Origin: Bacteroidia bacterium
GTDB lineage: Bacteria; Bacteroidota; Bacteroidia; J057; JAIXKT01
DNA: 64,000 nt
Assembly: GCA_026932145.1 (NCBI GenBank)
Contig: JAIXKT010000007.1
Coordinates: forward strand, 266,673 to 330,672
Direction: 5' to 3'
Shown here in pieces: positions 9,859 to 18,869 of this stretch. The translations under genes were made by a program, and so were the position numbers. The notes under the pieces were generated by a model. It was not told where the DNA came from, made no database searches, and saw only the letters and a program-made list of their open reading frames with translations. Every line of letters starts with the position of its first letter. Position 1 is the stretch's first letter.

Positions 9859-10098
9859 ATGACTGATGTTGTTGAAACATTAAAGGTAGTTTTTCGCAAA
9901 ACATTTGAAAATAAAAATCTGGAAATCACGCGGGAAATGACCGCCCAAGACGTTTCCGGCTGGGATTCCTTGACACACGTTACCCTTATAAACAACGTAG
10001 AATCAACTTTTGGAGTTCGATTTAAACTTAAAGAAATTAAGCAAATGAAAAATATTGGAGATTTAATAGATACTATAAGTCGCCATCTTTCTGCATAA
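9859..10098 (+). CDS. Stand-alone acyl carrier protein (PP-binding)
   Basis: 79 residues, the usual ACP length. The phosphopantetheine attachment motif GWDSLTH is present with Ser37. The sequence begins MTDVVETLKVVFRKTF. It resembles the dedicated ACPs of specialised pathways (for example those paired with FkbH-like or acyl-transfer enzymes) more than AcpP, whose motif is usually LGADSLD. No synthase, acyl-activating enzyme or transferase lies next to it, so its partner is elsewhere. The peptidase gene starts 5 bp after the stop, so the two may be co-transcribed; a functional link is not evident. Confidence 0.85.
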   Translation: MTDVVETLKVVFRKTFENKNLEITREMTAQDVSGWDSLTHVTLINNVESTFGVRFKLKEIKQMKNIGDLIDTISRHLSA

Positions 10099-10103
10099 AA
10101 ATC

Positions 10104-11897
10104 ATGAAAAGAAGTATTTTATTTTTTAGCATCTATTTGATAATCAATTTATTAAATGCTCAAGATAAAGGTTATCAAAAACTAAGCCGGCAGCTAACAT
10201 CCGAAAAACCGGCTGAAGAATTATCCATTTACTTTAAGGATAAGTTACCGGAACTTGCCCATTCTGAAATACGCTTACTATATGACCGTTTTTCTGCAAA
10301 AGGTAGGCACATAACCTTTGCGCAGTTTGTAGAGAACCTTCCGGTATATCACGGTATGCTCAAAGTAAATATGAATCAGCAGTTGTATGCTTATGATTAT
10401 TTCAATGACCTCGTTGATATAACGCTACCTGTAAAGGGGAAATTTCAGTTTGATATTGATAATTGGGCAAACCATATACGGGAAACACGTGGAGGGTATC
10501 CTTATTTTAAAACCTCCGTTCAACCAATTGTTTATGCAACGAACCAAGAAGCTGTTTTTGCTTATCAGGTTACAACACATAACGACAGACTTAGCGGAGC
10601 ATACGAATTTATAGTAGATGCCGAAAAGGGGAGTATTTTAACAGAACGCCGCATTGCCAGTGATTCAGATACCTCCGGACGTGGAAAAGTATTTTATCCT
10701 GACCCGCTTACTTCCGCTATGCGCACGTACGGAAGCCCTTATGTAGATAATAGCAACCAAGATATAGCTGTTTTAAATAATGAACGCATTGAAGTTACCT
10801 TAACAGACATCACTTATGATTCTAATTTAGGGATTTTTAAGTTAGAAGGTCCTTACGTAAAACTCAGAGATTTAAGTCCGCCTGTAATCCCACCAGTAAC
10901 CAGCACAACCGGTGATTTTTTCTATACACGCGCTCAAAACGGCTTTGAAGATGTGAACGCCTACTATCATATCAATGGATACCAACGTTATGTACGTAGC
11001 CTTGGCTTTGACGACGGGCTACTGCAAGTGCCTCTATTGTTAGACCCACATGGCGGAACGGACGATAACTCATACTTTTCTCCAGATTCAGAGGAGCCAT
11101 CTATCAATATGGGTACTGGAGGTGTTGACGATGCCGAAGACGCTGACGTGTGCATCCATGAATACGGCCATGCACTGTCTTATGGTGCTTCACCAAATAC
11201 AAATGGTAACGATAATGAACGCCGCGGCCTTGACGAAGGATTTGGGGATTATATGGCCGCATCTTATTCTAAAAGTATCTCTAATTATCGCTGGAACGAA
11301 ACCTTTACATGGGACGGCCATAACTCTTTTTGGGACGGAAGACTTGCTAATAAAAATCAGAACTACTCTACTAATCTAATGAACTTCTATGACTACGGAG
11401 AAATATGGGCTTCTGCTCTGATGATGGTTTATGATAGAATCGGCAGAACCGCCTCTGATGCCAATTTCTTTACTGAATTGTATATGAACTCAACTAACAC
11501 TAACGTAAAAGCCGCTGCAAACAAAATTATTGTTGCAGACTCCATAAACTTTTCTGGCCAGCACACCAATGACTACATTATAGCCTTTTGTGCCAAAAAG
11601 ATATTTACCGGTGCAATCTGCAATTCAGTGTCAAGAGAAGTTTTATTAGAAAGGGCAAAAACAGAACTTAGTGTATTCCCCAATCCGGCTAATGGAAGTA
11701 TTTGGCTACAAGTGGACGGCAAATTAGTTACCTCCGGCCAAGCCAGAATTTGGAATATTCATGGCCAACTTGTTCGGGAAATTAATGTAATCCCAGAAAC
11801 CCCAATAGACGTATCAAACTTAACACCAGGAGTTTATCATATTGACTTTATCGTAGATAACCACATTTGGAACACTCGTTTTGTACTTACAGACTGA
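10104..11897 (+). CDS. Secreted M36/fungalysin-like zinc metalloprotease with T9SS sorting domain
   Basis: 597 residues. The signal peptide ends near LLNAQ. The propeptide-like region (about 30-180) contains a segment resembling an FTP/PepSY propeptide. The catalytic domain carries the HExxH zinc motif HEYGH at H352-H356, and RRGLDEGFGDY about 25 residues later supplies the third ligand Glu. The last 75 residues are a T9SS type A sorting domain: LSVFPNPANG, IWNIHGQLV, then LTPGVYHIDF. It is therefore probably exported by T9SS and surface-attached or released. M36 is my best family assignment; another gluzincin family is possible. Confidence 0.88.
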   Translation: MKRSILFFSIYLIINLLNAQDKGYQKLSRQLTSEKPAEELSIYFKDKLPELAHSEIRLLYDRFSAKGRHITFAQFVENLPVYHGMLKVNMNQQLYAYDYFNDLVDITLPVKGKFQFDIDNWANHIRETRGGYPYFKTSVQPIVYATNQEAVFAYQVTTHNDRLSGAYEFIVDAEKGSILTERRIASDSDTSGRGKVFYPDPLTSAMRTYGSPYVDNSNQDIAVLNNERIEVTLTDITYDSNLGIFKLEGPYVKLRDLSPPVIPPVTSTTGDFFYTRAQNGFEDVNAYYHINGYQRYVRSLGFDDGLLQVPLLLDPHGGTDDNSYFSPDSEEPSINMGTGGVDDAEDADVCIHEYGHALSYGASPNTNGNDNERRGLDEGFGDYMAASYSKSISNYRWNETFTWDGHNSFWDGRLANKNQNYSTNLMNFYDYGEIWASALMMVYDRIGRTASDANFFTELYMNSTNTNVKAAANKIIVADSINFSGQHTNDYIIAFCAKKIFTGAICNSVSREVLLERAKTELSVFPNPANGSIWLQVDGKLVTSGQARIWNIHGQLVREINVIPETPIDVSNLTPGVYHIDFIVDNHIWNTRFVLTD

Positions 11898-11932
11898 TGT
11901 GAAGATTTTCCACACATTGGGGAAAAGTAGTT

Positions 11933-11964
11933 TTTGTAATATTGTGCAAAACAATTTAATTTTG
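11933..11964 (+). promoter_or_regulatory. Complete promoter for the HMA-lipoprotein operon
   Basis: TTTG at 11933-11936, a 20-bp spacer, TAATTTTG at 11957-11964. Good match in sequence and spacing. The predicted transcription start is about 11969, 25 nt before the ATG. Confidence 0.75.
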
Positions 11965-11993
11965 GACTTTCAGAAGCAGTTTAAAAACAAATT

Positions 11994-12494
11994 ATGTTTT
12001 CACTTCAAACGAAGCACTTATTCATAGGGTTAGGATTACTCGGTGCTTCTTGCGTCTTTCACGCATGCAAATCTACTAGTGCTAGCATCACTTTAGAGCT
12101 ATCTGGTCCTTGTGAAAACTGCCCACCAGATAGGCTAAATACGGTTCTAAAGGATGTCAAAGGAATTGAAGCCGTTAATTTTAGTGATGCTAATAACGAA
12201 ATTAATATTCAATACGACTCCTCGCTGGTTAAGTTAAGTTCAATTATTGGAATACTAAATGAATCCGGTTATGATGCCGGTGAGAATCTATCCACTATGG
12301 TTAGCAATCCCTCCCCTTGCTGCGTACTATCCGCAGAAGGAATTACAGATGAATTAGACATTGAAGAAGACGAATCCGAAGCAGATTCCTTAGCTAATGA
12401 CCTTGATTTATCTGACTTAGATGATTTGGATCTTGATGATGTAAACCAGAATGACGATATTAATTTAGATGAATTTGACAAACTTGATATTTAA
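11994..12494 (+). CDS. HMA-like metal-binding-fold lipoprotein with acidic tail
   Basis: 166 residues. Signal sequence with lipobox VFHAC (Cys about residue 25). Residues about 30-100 look like a heavy-metal-associated (HMA) beta-alpha-beta-beta-alpha-beta domain: ITLELSG, then CENC in place of the usual CxxC loop, then NTVLKDVKGIEAVNF, INIQYD and IGILNESGYDA. A second Cys pair (SPCCVL) follows. The last 50 residues are almost all Asp, Glu, Leu and Ser. It overlaps the next gene by 1 bp (TAATG). An extracytoplasmic metal- or thiol-binding protein is likely; the metal is unknown. Confidence 0.75.
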   Translation: MFSLQTKHLFIGLGLLGASCVFHACKSTSASITLELSGPCENCPPDRLNTVLKDVKGIEAVNFSDANNEINIQYDSSLVKLSSIIGILNESGYDAGENLSTMVSNPSPCCVLSAEGITDELDIEEDESEADSLANDLDLSDLDDLDLDDVNQNDDINLDEFDKLDI

Positions 12495-12862
12495 TGACAA
12501 TTTATGAAGTTGTAATACTGTTGCTTGTAGGGGCAATGGGAGGGATTTTAAGTGGCGTTGTGGGCGTAGGAGGCGGCGTTATCTTGGTTCCTTCCTTAGT
12601 GTTTTTCTTAGGGTTTTCGCAGCATACTGCTCAAGGAACGTCATTAGCTATGATGGTTCCTCCCGTTGGCATTTTAGCTGTATTGAACTACTACCAAAAA
12701 GGTCATGTCAATATTAAAGTTGCAGCAATACTATGTTGTAGCTTTATAGCCGGTTCCTATATAGGCTCCAAAATAGCCATTGGCCTAACCCCAACTCAAA
12801 TTAAAAGAACTTTTGGCTGCATATTATTCTTAGTATCCATTAAATTTATCCTCGGAAAATGA
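12494..12862 (+). CDS. Half-size TauE/SafE family membrane transporter
   Basis: 122 residues with about four hydrophobic segments. This is roughly half a normal TauE/SafE protein (about 250 residues with two homologous halves). The family signature GGILSGVVGVGGGVILVPSL is complete, as is HTAQGTSLAMM. The protein ends naturally after FILGK. Family members move sulfite, sulfoacetate or other organosulfur anions, and some are linked to HMA domains. As a half-unit it would presumably act as a dimer (inference). Start and stop overlap both neighbours, so it is translationally coupled in the operon. Confidence 0.85.
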   Translation: MTIYEVVILLLVGAMGGILSGVVGVGGGVILVPSLVFFLGFSQHTAQGTSLAMMVPPVGILAVLNYYQKGHVNIKVAAILCCSFIAGSYIGSKIAIGLTPTQIKRTFGCILFLVSIKFILGK

Positions 12863-13338
12863 ACCCAATTATTTGTATAGATTTTTCAGACTTTTTATAT
12901 GCCTTAGAAAATCGGGATATAAAAACCACGTATTATTTGGATAAAAATACCGGCGAAATTATTCCGCATTCACGTGAAGAAGAAGAAGAAAATCAGGAAG
13001 ATACAGGTGATACAGAAGCCACTAAACTTCCTCCATTTTCAGAGCTCCTTCAACGCTTCCCTGAACGTTATCTGCCAATTATTGCCTTTCCATCAAAAGA
13101 TTACTTTTCTACCATGCGCAGCTTTATAAGGCAGTTACCTAATAGTTTGGCCAAAACATTGCTGGGCAAAGCCTTAGATATGCCTAAACCTACCATGAAC
13201 TTTAAACAATATCTAAAAAGATACCCAAACGAGGCAGCACAATGGTATAGTTTTTATGACGAAAAACTACAAACTTTTGGCGAAGATTGGCTAAAATCTA
13301 ACCAAATAGATTTTTCTTGGAAAGATACTGACGAATAG
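12859..13338 (+). CDS. UPF0158 family protein
   Basis: 159 residues, no signal or membrane segment. Begins with a short strand-rich region (TTYYLDKNTGEII) followed by a very acidic loop of Glu and Asp. Then FPERYLPIIAFPSKDYFSTMRSFI, ALDMPKPTMNFKQYLKRYP and WYSFYDEKLQTFGEDWLKSN follow. This arrangement matches UPF0158, a family of unknown function. The ATG overlaps the TauE/SafE stop by 4 bp, and a MarR-type gene follows after 15 bp. It is probably the cytosolic member of the same operon. Confidence 0.75.
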   Translation: MNPIICIDFSDFLYALENRDIKTTYYLDKNTGEIIPHSREEEEENQEDTGDTEATKLPPFSELLQRFPERYLPIIAFPSKDYFSTMRSFIRQLPNSLAKTLLGKALDMPKPTMNFKQYLKRYPNEAAQWYSFYDEKLQTFGEDWLKSNQIDFSWKDTDE

Positions 13339-13353
13339 CTCTAATTTATCTGT

Positions 13354-13806
13354 GTGAAAATAGAAGAAGAAATCCATAGCTCCTTTGCAAGCAACCGACA
13401 AAAAATCGGTATAAACCTGATTTACACCGGAAATTGGTATCTTTATCATTCTACCACATTCTTCAAACGCTTTCATCTTACCGGACAGCAATACAATATT
13501 TTACGCATTTTACGTGGTGCTGAATCTAAGGTTTCCGTTAAATATATCAAAGAAAGAATGTTAGACAGGGTTTCTGACGTTTCCAGGGTTGTAGAAAAAC
13601 TAAGACTACGAGGACTGATAACTCGAAGCGAATGTAACATAGATAGACGCTTGGTTGATATTTCCATTACACTAAAAGGTATTAAACTCTTAGAAACTAT
13701 TGACCCTGAATTAAGTTGCTTAGATAGTTTCTTTACACATTTTACCGAAGAAGAACTTATCGAATTTAACCGGTTAATGGATAAACTCAGAGAACGAAAC
13801 AAATAG
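13354..13806 (+). CDS. MarR family transcriptional regulator
   Basis: 150 residues starting at GTG. Winged helix-turn-helix of MarR type: FHLTGQQYNILRILRG (helices 1-2), VSVKYIKERM and VSDVSRVVEKLRLRGLI (recognition helix), then the wing CNIDRRLVDISITLKG, where the usual Asp-Arg pair is present as IDRR. The C-terminal helix EEELIEFNRLMDKLRE would dimerise. As the last gene of the 11994-13806 operon it may regulate that operon. I see no obvious palindrome at the operon promoter, so target and ligand are unknown. Confidence 0.88.
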   Translation: MKIEEEIHSSFASNRQKIGINLIYTGNWYLYHSTTFFKRFHLTGQQYNILRILRGAESKVSVKYIKERMLDRVSDVSRVVEKLRLRGLITRSECNIDRRLVDISITLKGIKLLETIDPELSCLDSFFTHFTEEELIEFNRLMDKLRERNK

Positions 13807-13974
13807 CCGCGATAACTATTGCTATACCTACAAACGATACACAGAGATTAAAGATTATAATTGAGAAGTTTTCTTACTTTTAACTATTTGATTATCAATA
13901 GATATTTTATAGTTTTTTTTGCAAAAAGAGTCTTATCTGTTTATGCTATCTAAAATCCAATATACAGATGAAGT

Positions 13975-15087
13975 TTAGACTTTTTTAATTTGGGCTTTGG
14001 TTAGGCTAATCCACCCCCCGCCCACAACGTCATCTCCTTCATAAAAAACTGCCGCTTGCCCGGGTGTAATTGATTTTACGGGTTCAGCAAAATAAACAAG
14101 AGCTTCTTGCTCGTTTTGCTGCGAAACAATCGAATAACTTCCCCTATCTCGATAACGAATTTTGGTATTTACGGGTAATTTTTCGGGAATAGTTTGATAT
14201 TTTACCAAATTTAACTTTTTGACCAACAGTGAGTTATTGTATAAATCTGCTTCTTTTCCGATTATAACTGTATTTGATTCCGGAATAATCTGCACTACAT
14301 AGTAAGGTTCCCCCATAGCCACAATTCCTTTACGCTGGCCAATGGTATAGTACGGATATCCTTGATGAGTTCCGACAACTCGCCCGTCTGTGGTAACAAA
14401 ATTACCCTCTGAAAGTTGGTTAATAGCTTCCGGATTGCGCCGGCCTATAAAGCCCCGGTAGTCATTATCCGGAATAAAACAAATTTCATACGATTCTGAT
14501 TTATTTACTAAGCTCTGAAACCCCATCTGAGAAGCCATCTGGCGAATTTCTGTTTTTAGAAATTTACCCATCGGAAAAAGTGTACGTGTCAAACTTTCTT
14601 GAGATAACCCCCAAAGTACATAAGATTGATCTTTTTGATTATCAACGCCTTTTGAAATTATATGACGATTATTTTCTGTACGCACATTTGCATAATGCCC
14701 TGTTGCAATAAACTCACAACCCAATTTATCTGCTCTTTTGAGCAAAGCATTCCACTTAATGTAAGTATTGCATACAATACACGGATTAGGGGTTCGGCCG
14801 GCAAGATATTCAGCTACAAAGTAATCAATTACAGATTCATTAAATTCTTCTCTGATGTCAAATATGTAATGCGGGAATCCTAACCTAACGGCAATATCTC
14901 GTGCGTCATGGATAGAATCTAAACTACAACAGCCTGTTTCCTTTTTTTCTCCCCCGCTGCTGGCATAGTCCCACGTTTTCATCGTTAGGCCAATTACCTC
15001 ATAACCAGCTTCATGTAACAAAACAGCGGTTACAGAACTATCTATTCCGCCGCTCATAGCAACTAATACTCGGCCATGCTTACTCAT
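13975..15087 (-). CDS. mnmA: tRNA-specific 2-thiouridylase MnmA
   Basis: Puts the 2-thio group on U34 of the Lys, Glu and Gln tRNAs, using ATP and a persulfide relay. 370 residues, normal length. The PP-loop SGGIDSS is at residues 12-18. The catalytic cysteines are C103 (NPCIVCN) and C203 (SYEICFIPD), matching the Cys102/Cys199 pair of E. coli. YTIGQRKGI and the C-terminal beta-barrel are present. It lies 17 bp downstream of comB on the same strand, so the two are probably co-transcribed. It converges with the MarR gene. Confidence 0.97.
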   Translation of the reverse strand: MSKHGRVLVAMSGGIDSSVTAVLLHEAGYEVIGLTMKTWDYASSGGEKKETGCCSLDSIHDARDIAVRLGFPHYIFDIREEFNESVIDYFVAEYLAGRTPNPCIVCNTYIKWNALLKRADKLGCEFIATGHYANVRTENNRHIISKGVDNQKDQSYVLWGLSQESLTRTLFPMGKFLKTEIRQMASQMGFQSLVNKSESYEICFIPDNDYRGFIGRRNPEAINQLSEGNFVTTDGRVVGTHQGYPYYTIGQRKGIVAMGEPYYVVQIIPESNTVIIGKEADLYNNSLLVKKLNLVKYQTIPEKLPVNTKIRYRDRGSYSIVSQQNEQEALVYFAEPVKSITPGQAAVFYEGDDVVGGGWISLTKAQIKKV

Positions 15088-15104
15088 TTAGCAGACAACA
15101 ATAT

Positions 15105-15836
15105 TCAGGCATGAATTGGTTCAGCAAAAGGGAGGCGAACGAGTTTATCTCCGTCAAAAACAGGGATTACGGGGTGAGTATCTTTACGAAGACAATATTT
15201 TACGTCTTCTTGTAAATTTAGTGAAATCAGTTTCGTATAGTGAGAAGAATTTTTGATATAAAAACGTTTATCGGCAACGGCGCATTTATAGAGTGTTAAA
15301 GAAAGCATTGCGGCATCGTCAATGGGGGCATAGTGCCCTTGTAAGGCGGTTATCATTGCTCCGGCAAATACGGTATCTTCTAAATTTACCCGATTTTTCC
15401 AACCGGAACATAAAAAGATTACTTCCCGTTGCTGTGTTTTTAGATATTCTATGAGAATACTCATGTTTGAAAATGACCCTATCAAAATTTGATATGAGTT
15501 TTTAGCAGCATGGATAGCTTGGGTGCCATTGGTAGTTGTCATGGCAATTTTAGCCCCTTTAATTTTGGAAGAATTATAGGAAAATGGTGAGTTTCCAAAA
15601 TCATAGCCGGGTATCGGGATCCCGTTCCGTTCGGCTCCACATAAGTAGCCTAATGAACGGTATTCTTCGCAACTTTCTACCTGCTCTACCGGCACAATAA
15701 ATTCCGCCCCGCTGTCTAACGCTGCACACATACAGGTAGTTGCCCGTAAAATATCAATAACCACTACATTAGAATCTTCCGTTCTAAGTGTAGGTAGTAG
15801 CATCGGGGATAAACAAACTTTCGCCTTGGGCAACAT
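15105..15836 (-). CDS. comB: 2-phosphosulfolactate phosphatase (ComB family)
   Basis: Family reaction: 2-phosphosulfolactate to 3-sulfolactate, first described in coenzyme M synthesis. 243 residues from the ATG at 15836. A longer frame begins at TTG 15860, but that codon overlaps a TAATTTTG promoter element, so I reject it. Family segments seen: VVVIDILRATTCMCAALDSGA, LCGAERNGIPIPGYDFGNSP, AMTTTNGTQAI and VIFLCSGW. ComB proteins occur in many bacteria with no coenzyme M, where the role is unsettled. I infer a sulfonate-related role only weakly. Upstream partner of mnmA. Confidence 0.88.
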   Translation of the reverse strand: MLPKAKVCLSPMLLPTLRTEDSNVVVIDILRATTCMCAALDSGAEFIVPVEQVESCEEYRSLGYLCGAERNGIPIPGYDFGNSPFSYNSSKIKGAKIAMTTTNGTQAIHAAKNSYQILIGSFSNMSILIEYLKTQQREVIFLCSGWKNRVNLEDTVFAGAMITALQGHYAPIDDAAMLSLTLYKCAVADKRFYIKNSSHYTKLISLNLQEDVKYCLRKDTHPVIPVFDGDKLVRLPFAEPIHA

Positions 15837-15857
15837 ACGCAGAACTGTTTCGTATAG

Positions 15858-15865
15858 CAAAATTA
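15858..15865 (-). promoter_or_regulatory. -7 element for comB-mnmA
   Basis: Minus-strand TAATTTTG. Predicted start of transcription near 15853, about 17 nt before the chosen comB ATG. It rules out the upstream TTG start. Confidence 0.5.
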
Positions 15866-16002
15866 ATAAAACAATCTTTTAGAAAAGACAATTTTTAGAT
15901 AATCGTCTTGATAATCTGTAAAATTTTACCCCAAGATAACATCGCCAAGAGCTAAACCACAGCTATTCAACTAACTATTTTTAAGGGTTTTGATTAGCTA
16001 TC

Positions 16003-17016
16003 TTACTGATTTTTTTGAAAAAATTCTTCTACTTGTTTTATTCTACGTTGCTTGCTTTCGGTGTCTAAAAAACTGGCTATGAAAGAATTTTTGGCTAACT
16101 GGGTAATCTCTTGTTTGGTTAGGTTCAGGGCATTTGCAATAGCGAGGTAGTTTTCGTTTACATATCCGCCAAAATAGGCGGGGTCATCAGAATTTACGGT
16201 TGCCAAAAGCCCTAACTGGAGCATTTTTCGGATAGGATGATTTGACATTTCTGGCACAACCCTCAACTTTAAATTGGAAAGCGGGCAAACGGTAAGGGGC
16301 ATTTTTCTGCGAATCAGTTCTTGAACTAATTTTTCATCATCCAAAGAACGGTTTCCATGATCTATTCTCGAAACGTTCAGTAAATCAAGGGCTTGCCAAA
16401 CATATTCTGCGGGGCCTTCTTCGCCGGCGTGGGCTACTGTCAAAAATCCTTGTTGCCGAGCTTCTGCAAATACACGCTCAAATTTTTCCGGTGGATTTCC
16501 CACTTCGGAAGAATCTAAACCCACCCCGACAATAAATTCCCTGTAAGGTAACGCCATTTCTAAGGTAGCAAAAGCTGAATCCTCATCTAAATGCCGTAAA
16601 AAACACAGTATCAACTTATAAGAAATTCCCAACTTGGACTGCCCGTCTTGCAATGCCTCGTTAATTCCCTCAAAAACAGTTTTGAAAGCAACGCCTCTTT
16701 CGGTATGCGTTTGGGGATCAAAAAATATTTCTGTATGACAAACGTTTTGGGTATGAATCTTGGTTAAATATGCCCAAGTCATATCATAAAAGTCTTGTTT
16801 ATGTAGCAAAACAGATGCTCCGGCATAATAAATATCCAGAAAATCTTGCAGATTACTAAAGTTGTAAGCCTGCTTTAATGCCGAAATGCTGGAATAGTTG
16901 AGCTTAACTTGATTTCGCTTGGCAATTTCAAACATCAACTCCGGCTCAAATGTGCCTTCAATATGCAGATGCAATTCTGCTTTTGGAATATGCTGAATAA
17001 AATCTTGAATAGACAT
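16003..17016 (-). CDS. Adenine deaminase (adenosine-deaminase-like, ADAL type)
   Basis: 337 residues, amidohydrolase TIM barrel. Metal and catalytic residues are in place: H16 and H18 (ELHLHIEG), H196 with E199 (VAHAGEEGP), H220 (RIDHGNR) and D277/D278 (VNSDDPAYFGGY). The N-terminus PKAELHLHIEGTFEPEL, the YYAGASVL segment and FFDPQTHTERG are typical of the subgroup whose characterised members (Pseudomonas, yeast Aah1) deaminate adenine to hypoxanthine rather than adenosine. Role: purine salvage in the cytosol. Stands alone on the minus strand. Confidence 0.88.
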   Translation of the reverse strand: MSIQDFIQHIPKAELHLHIEGTFEPELMFEIAKRNQVKLNYSSISALKQAYNFSNLQDFLDIYYAGASVLLHKQDFYDMTWAYLTKIHTQNVCHTEIFFDPQTHTERGVAFKTVFEGINEALQDGQSKLGISYKLILCFLRHLDEDSAFATLEMALPYREFIVGVGLDSSEVGNPPEKFERVFAEARQQGFLTVAHAGEEGPAEYVWQALDLLNVSRIDHGNRSLDDEKLVQELIRRKMPLTVCPLSNLKLRVVPEMSNHPIRKMLQLGLLATVNSDDPAYFGGYVNENYLAIANALNLTKQEITQLAKNSFIASFLDTESKQRRIKQVEEFFQKNQ

Positions 17017-17068
17017 AAAAAATTACTACTGCAAGTTTAATGGTTTTATTGGCATTCGTTACATTGAT

Positions 17069-18838
17069 TTATGTTTTTTTAGATGGCTTTATTAGCTGGT
17101 AGCCTAAAATAGAAATAGCACTCAATAAGGTTATTCCGGATGCTAATACTCCAATCCAATCTCCTATTTGGGTATAAACTGTTTGCGCTTGATATAAAAG
17201 CAGTTTATTATCCAAAACAGCTGGAGTATCATATTGAGACATTTGGGTTATATTCCCCTGATTATCAGTAAATAATGAAGTTCCGGTATTAGCTGATCTG
17301 GCGATACATCGGCGAATTTCGATTGACCGTAAGGTGCTGTGATAGCGGTGCTGAATGTATCCAGAAGATTGCTTCCACCATCCGTCATTGGTAATAATGC
17401 AGGCTAATTGAGCTCCTTTCTGGGCAAATTTTCGGGTATGGTCTCCAAAAACAGATTCATAACAAATCCAAAACGCTACCGGAACTCCCGTAAAAGTTTT
17501 CAAACAGAATAAAGAATCCGGATAACCGCAATTTCCAAAATTGCCTCCTAAGTCAATATGAAACTTTTTCAAAAAATTCAGGGATTCTAAAAATGGCATT
17601 CTTTCGATAAGCGGCACCAATTTTGCCTTTTGATACGTAAATTCATCTCCTCGTCCATTCATAATCGCTACCGAATTATAAAGTTCAAAAAATAAATCAT
17701 TAGAATACGGTCGGGCACTTGCCGGCGGAGTGCCTTTAGGGCGAAAAATATGATACTCAACCAATCCTGTGGCCAAAGAAATATGCGGATTCTCTTCGAT
17801 AATTTTTCGGACAGGTGCTAATAGTGGTATAGTAGCAAACTGGTCTCGCAATATTCCTTCGGGTATTGCAGTTTCCGGCCAAACCACCAAATCAATATCA
17901 GATAGACTGTGAAGCGTTGTTAATGAGCATAACCTCGCTATCTGTTGTTCGGGAGTTAGTACTTGAAACTTCTGGTAAGGGTCAATATTGGGTTGAATAA
18001 CTCGAACATTCAAATATCCGTTCGACTTAAAAACATCTCTATTTTCATTTAAAATCCAAAAATTTGAAATAAAGGGGATTAGCCACAGCGTTAGTAGAAT
18101 AGTAGCGCGGATGAAAATCTTCCGAGAAGAGTAGGTATCAAAAAATACCATAAACTGAACAATCAGTAAATTGCTTATCCATATCAAGGCAGAGCCCCCC
18201 AAAACTCCCGTAAATTCGTAATACTGAACATAATAAGGAAAGGGCGCAAAGGCATTTCCAAGCGTTAGCCACGGCCATGTTAAATCCCAACGAAAGTGTA
18301 AATACTCAAAAGTCAGCCAAAGCGGCAGCAATAACCACAAAGAAAGTAGCTGATTAGTTATAAATTTCCTCAAAAATCCCCAAACCAAGATTGGAATAGT
18401 CATCACTAATGGATTTAGCACTACTGCCGCTAAACCAGCTAAAGCACTAATAATAGCCTCTGTTAAATCAGGTGCGCTTAATGCCGTGAGAATCAACCAA
18501 TAGCAACAAAGTAAGTTCCAAATAAAAAAACTTGTGTAGCTATAAAAAAATAGCTGGCTTAGAGCCGAAAATGACTTCACCGTCTTGGGAGCTATCGTTG
18601 CTTTTTTTCGTAACCACGTAAAAATAATGATGTTCCAAACCGTCTGCCTACCTGCACGTAAATACGAAATCCACACAGGCTCAGTAGGTTGTTCTTGAAT
18701 ATTTATCAACAACCATACCAACGGAACTAAGGCCCCCAAAGCTACAAAAGCTAAAGGTATAGGGGGAAAACTGAATGCTAATAGAACGCCGGCAAAAGCG
18801 GCTAATCTAAATGGATGCTTTTCTGCAACGAACAGCAC
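17069..18838 (-). CDS. lnt: Apolipoprotein N-acyltransferase
   Basis: Adds the third acyl chain to the N-terminal Cys of lipoproteins at the inner membrane. 589 residues, somewhat longer than the usual 500 or so. About seven or eight hydrophobic segments come first (residues 8-265), then a nitrilase-type domain. The catalytic triad is visible as E322 (WPETAIPEG), K404 (YQKAKLVPL) and C459 (WICYE). NDGWWKQSSGYIQHRYHSTLRSIEIRR is the usual C-terminal motif region. The start is GTG, with an in-frame stop three codons upstream. The M23 peptidase gene lies 31 bp upstream on the same strand. Confidence 0.95.
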   Translation of the reverse strand: MLFVAEKHPFRLAAFAGVLLAFSFPPIPLAFVALGALVPLVWLLINIQEQPTEPVWISYLRAGRQTVWNIIIFTWLRKKATIAPKTVKSFSALSQLFFYSYTSFFIWNLLCCYWLILTALSAPDLTEAIISALAGLAAVVLNPLVMTIPILVWGFLRKFITNQLLSLWLLLPLWLTFEYLHFRWDLTWPWLTLGNAFAPFPYYVQYYEFTGVLGGSALIWISNLLIVQFMVFFDTYSSRKIFIRATILLTLWLIPFISNFWILNENRDVFKSNGYLNVRVIQPNIDPYQKFQVLTPEQQIARLCSLTTLHSLSDIDLVVWPETAIPEGILRDQFATIPLLAPVRKIIEENPHISLATGLVEYHIFRPKGTPPASARPYSNDLFFELYNSVAIMNGRGDEFTYQKAKLVPLIERMPFLESLNFLKKFHIDLGGNFGNCGYPDSLFCLKTFTGVPVAFWICYESVFGDHTRKFAQKGAQLACIITNDGWWKQSSGYIQHRYHSTLRSIEIRRCIARSANTGTSLFTDNQGNITQMSQYDTPAVLDNKLLLYQAQTVYTQIGDWIGVLASGITLLSAISILGYQLIKPSKKT

Positions 18839-18869
18839 AAGTGATAATCAATTGGAGGAGCTATGATTT

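Noticed and set aside
13807-13974. Hidden gene or terminator between the MarR gene and mnmA
   Set aside because: AT-rich with no clear stem-loop and no ORF with support.
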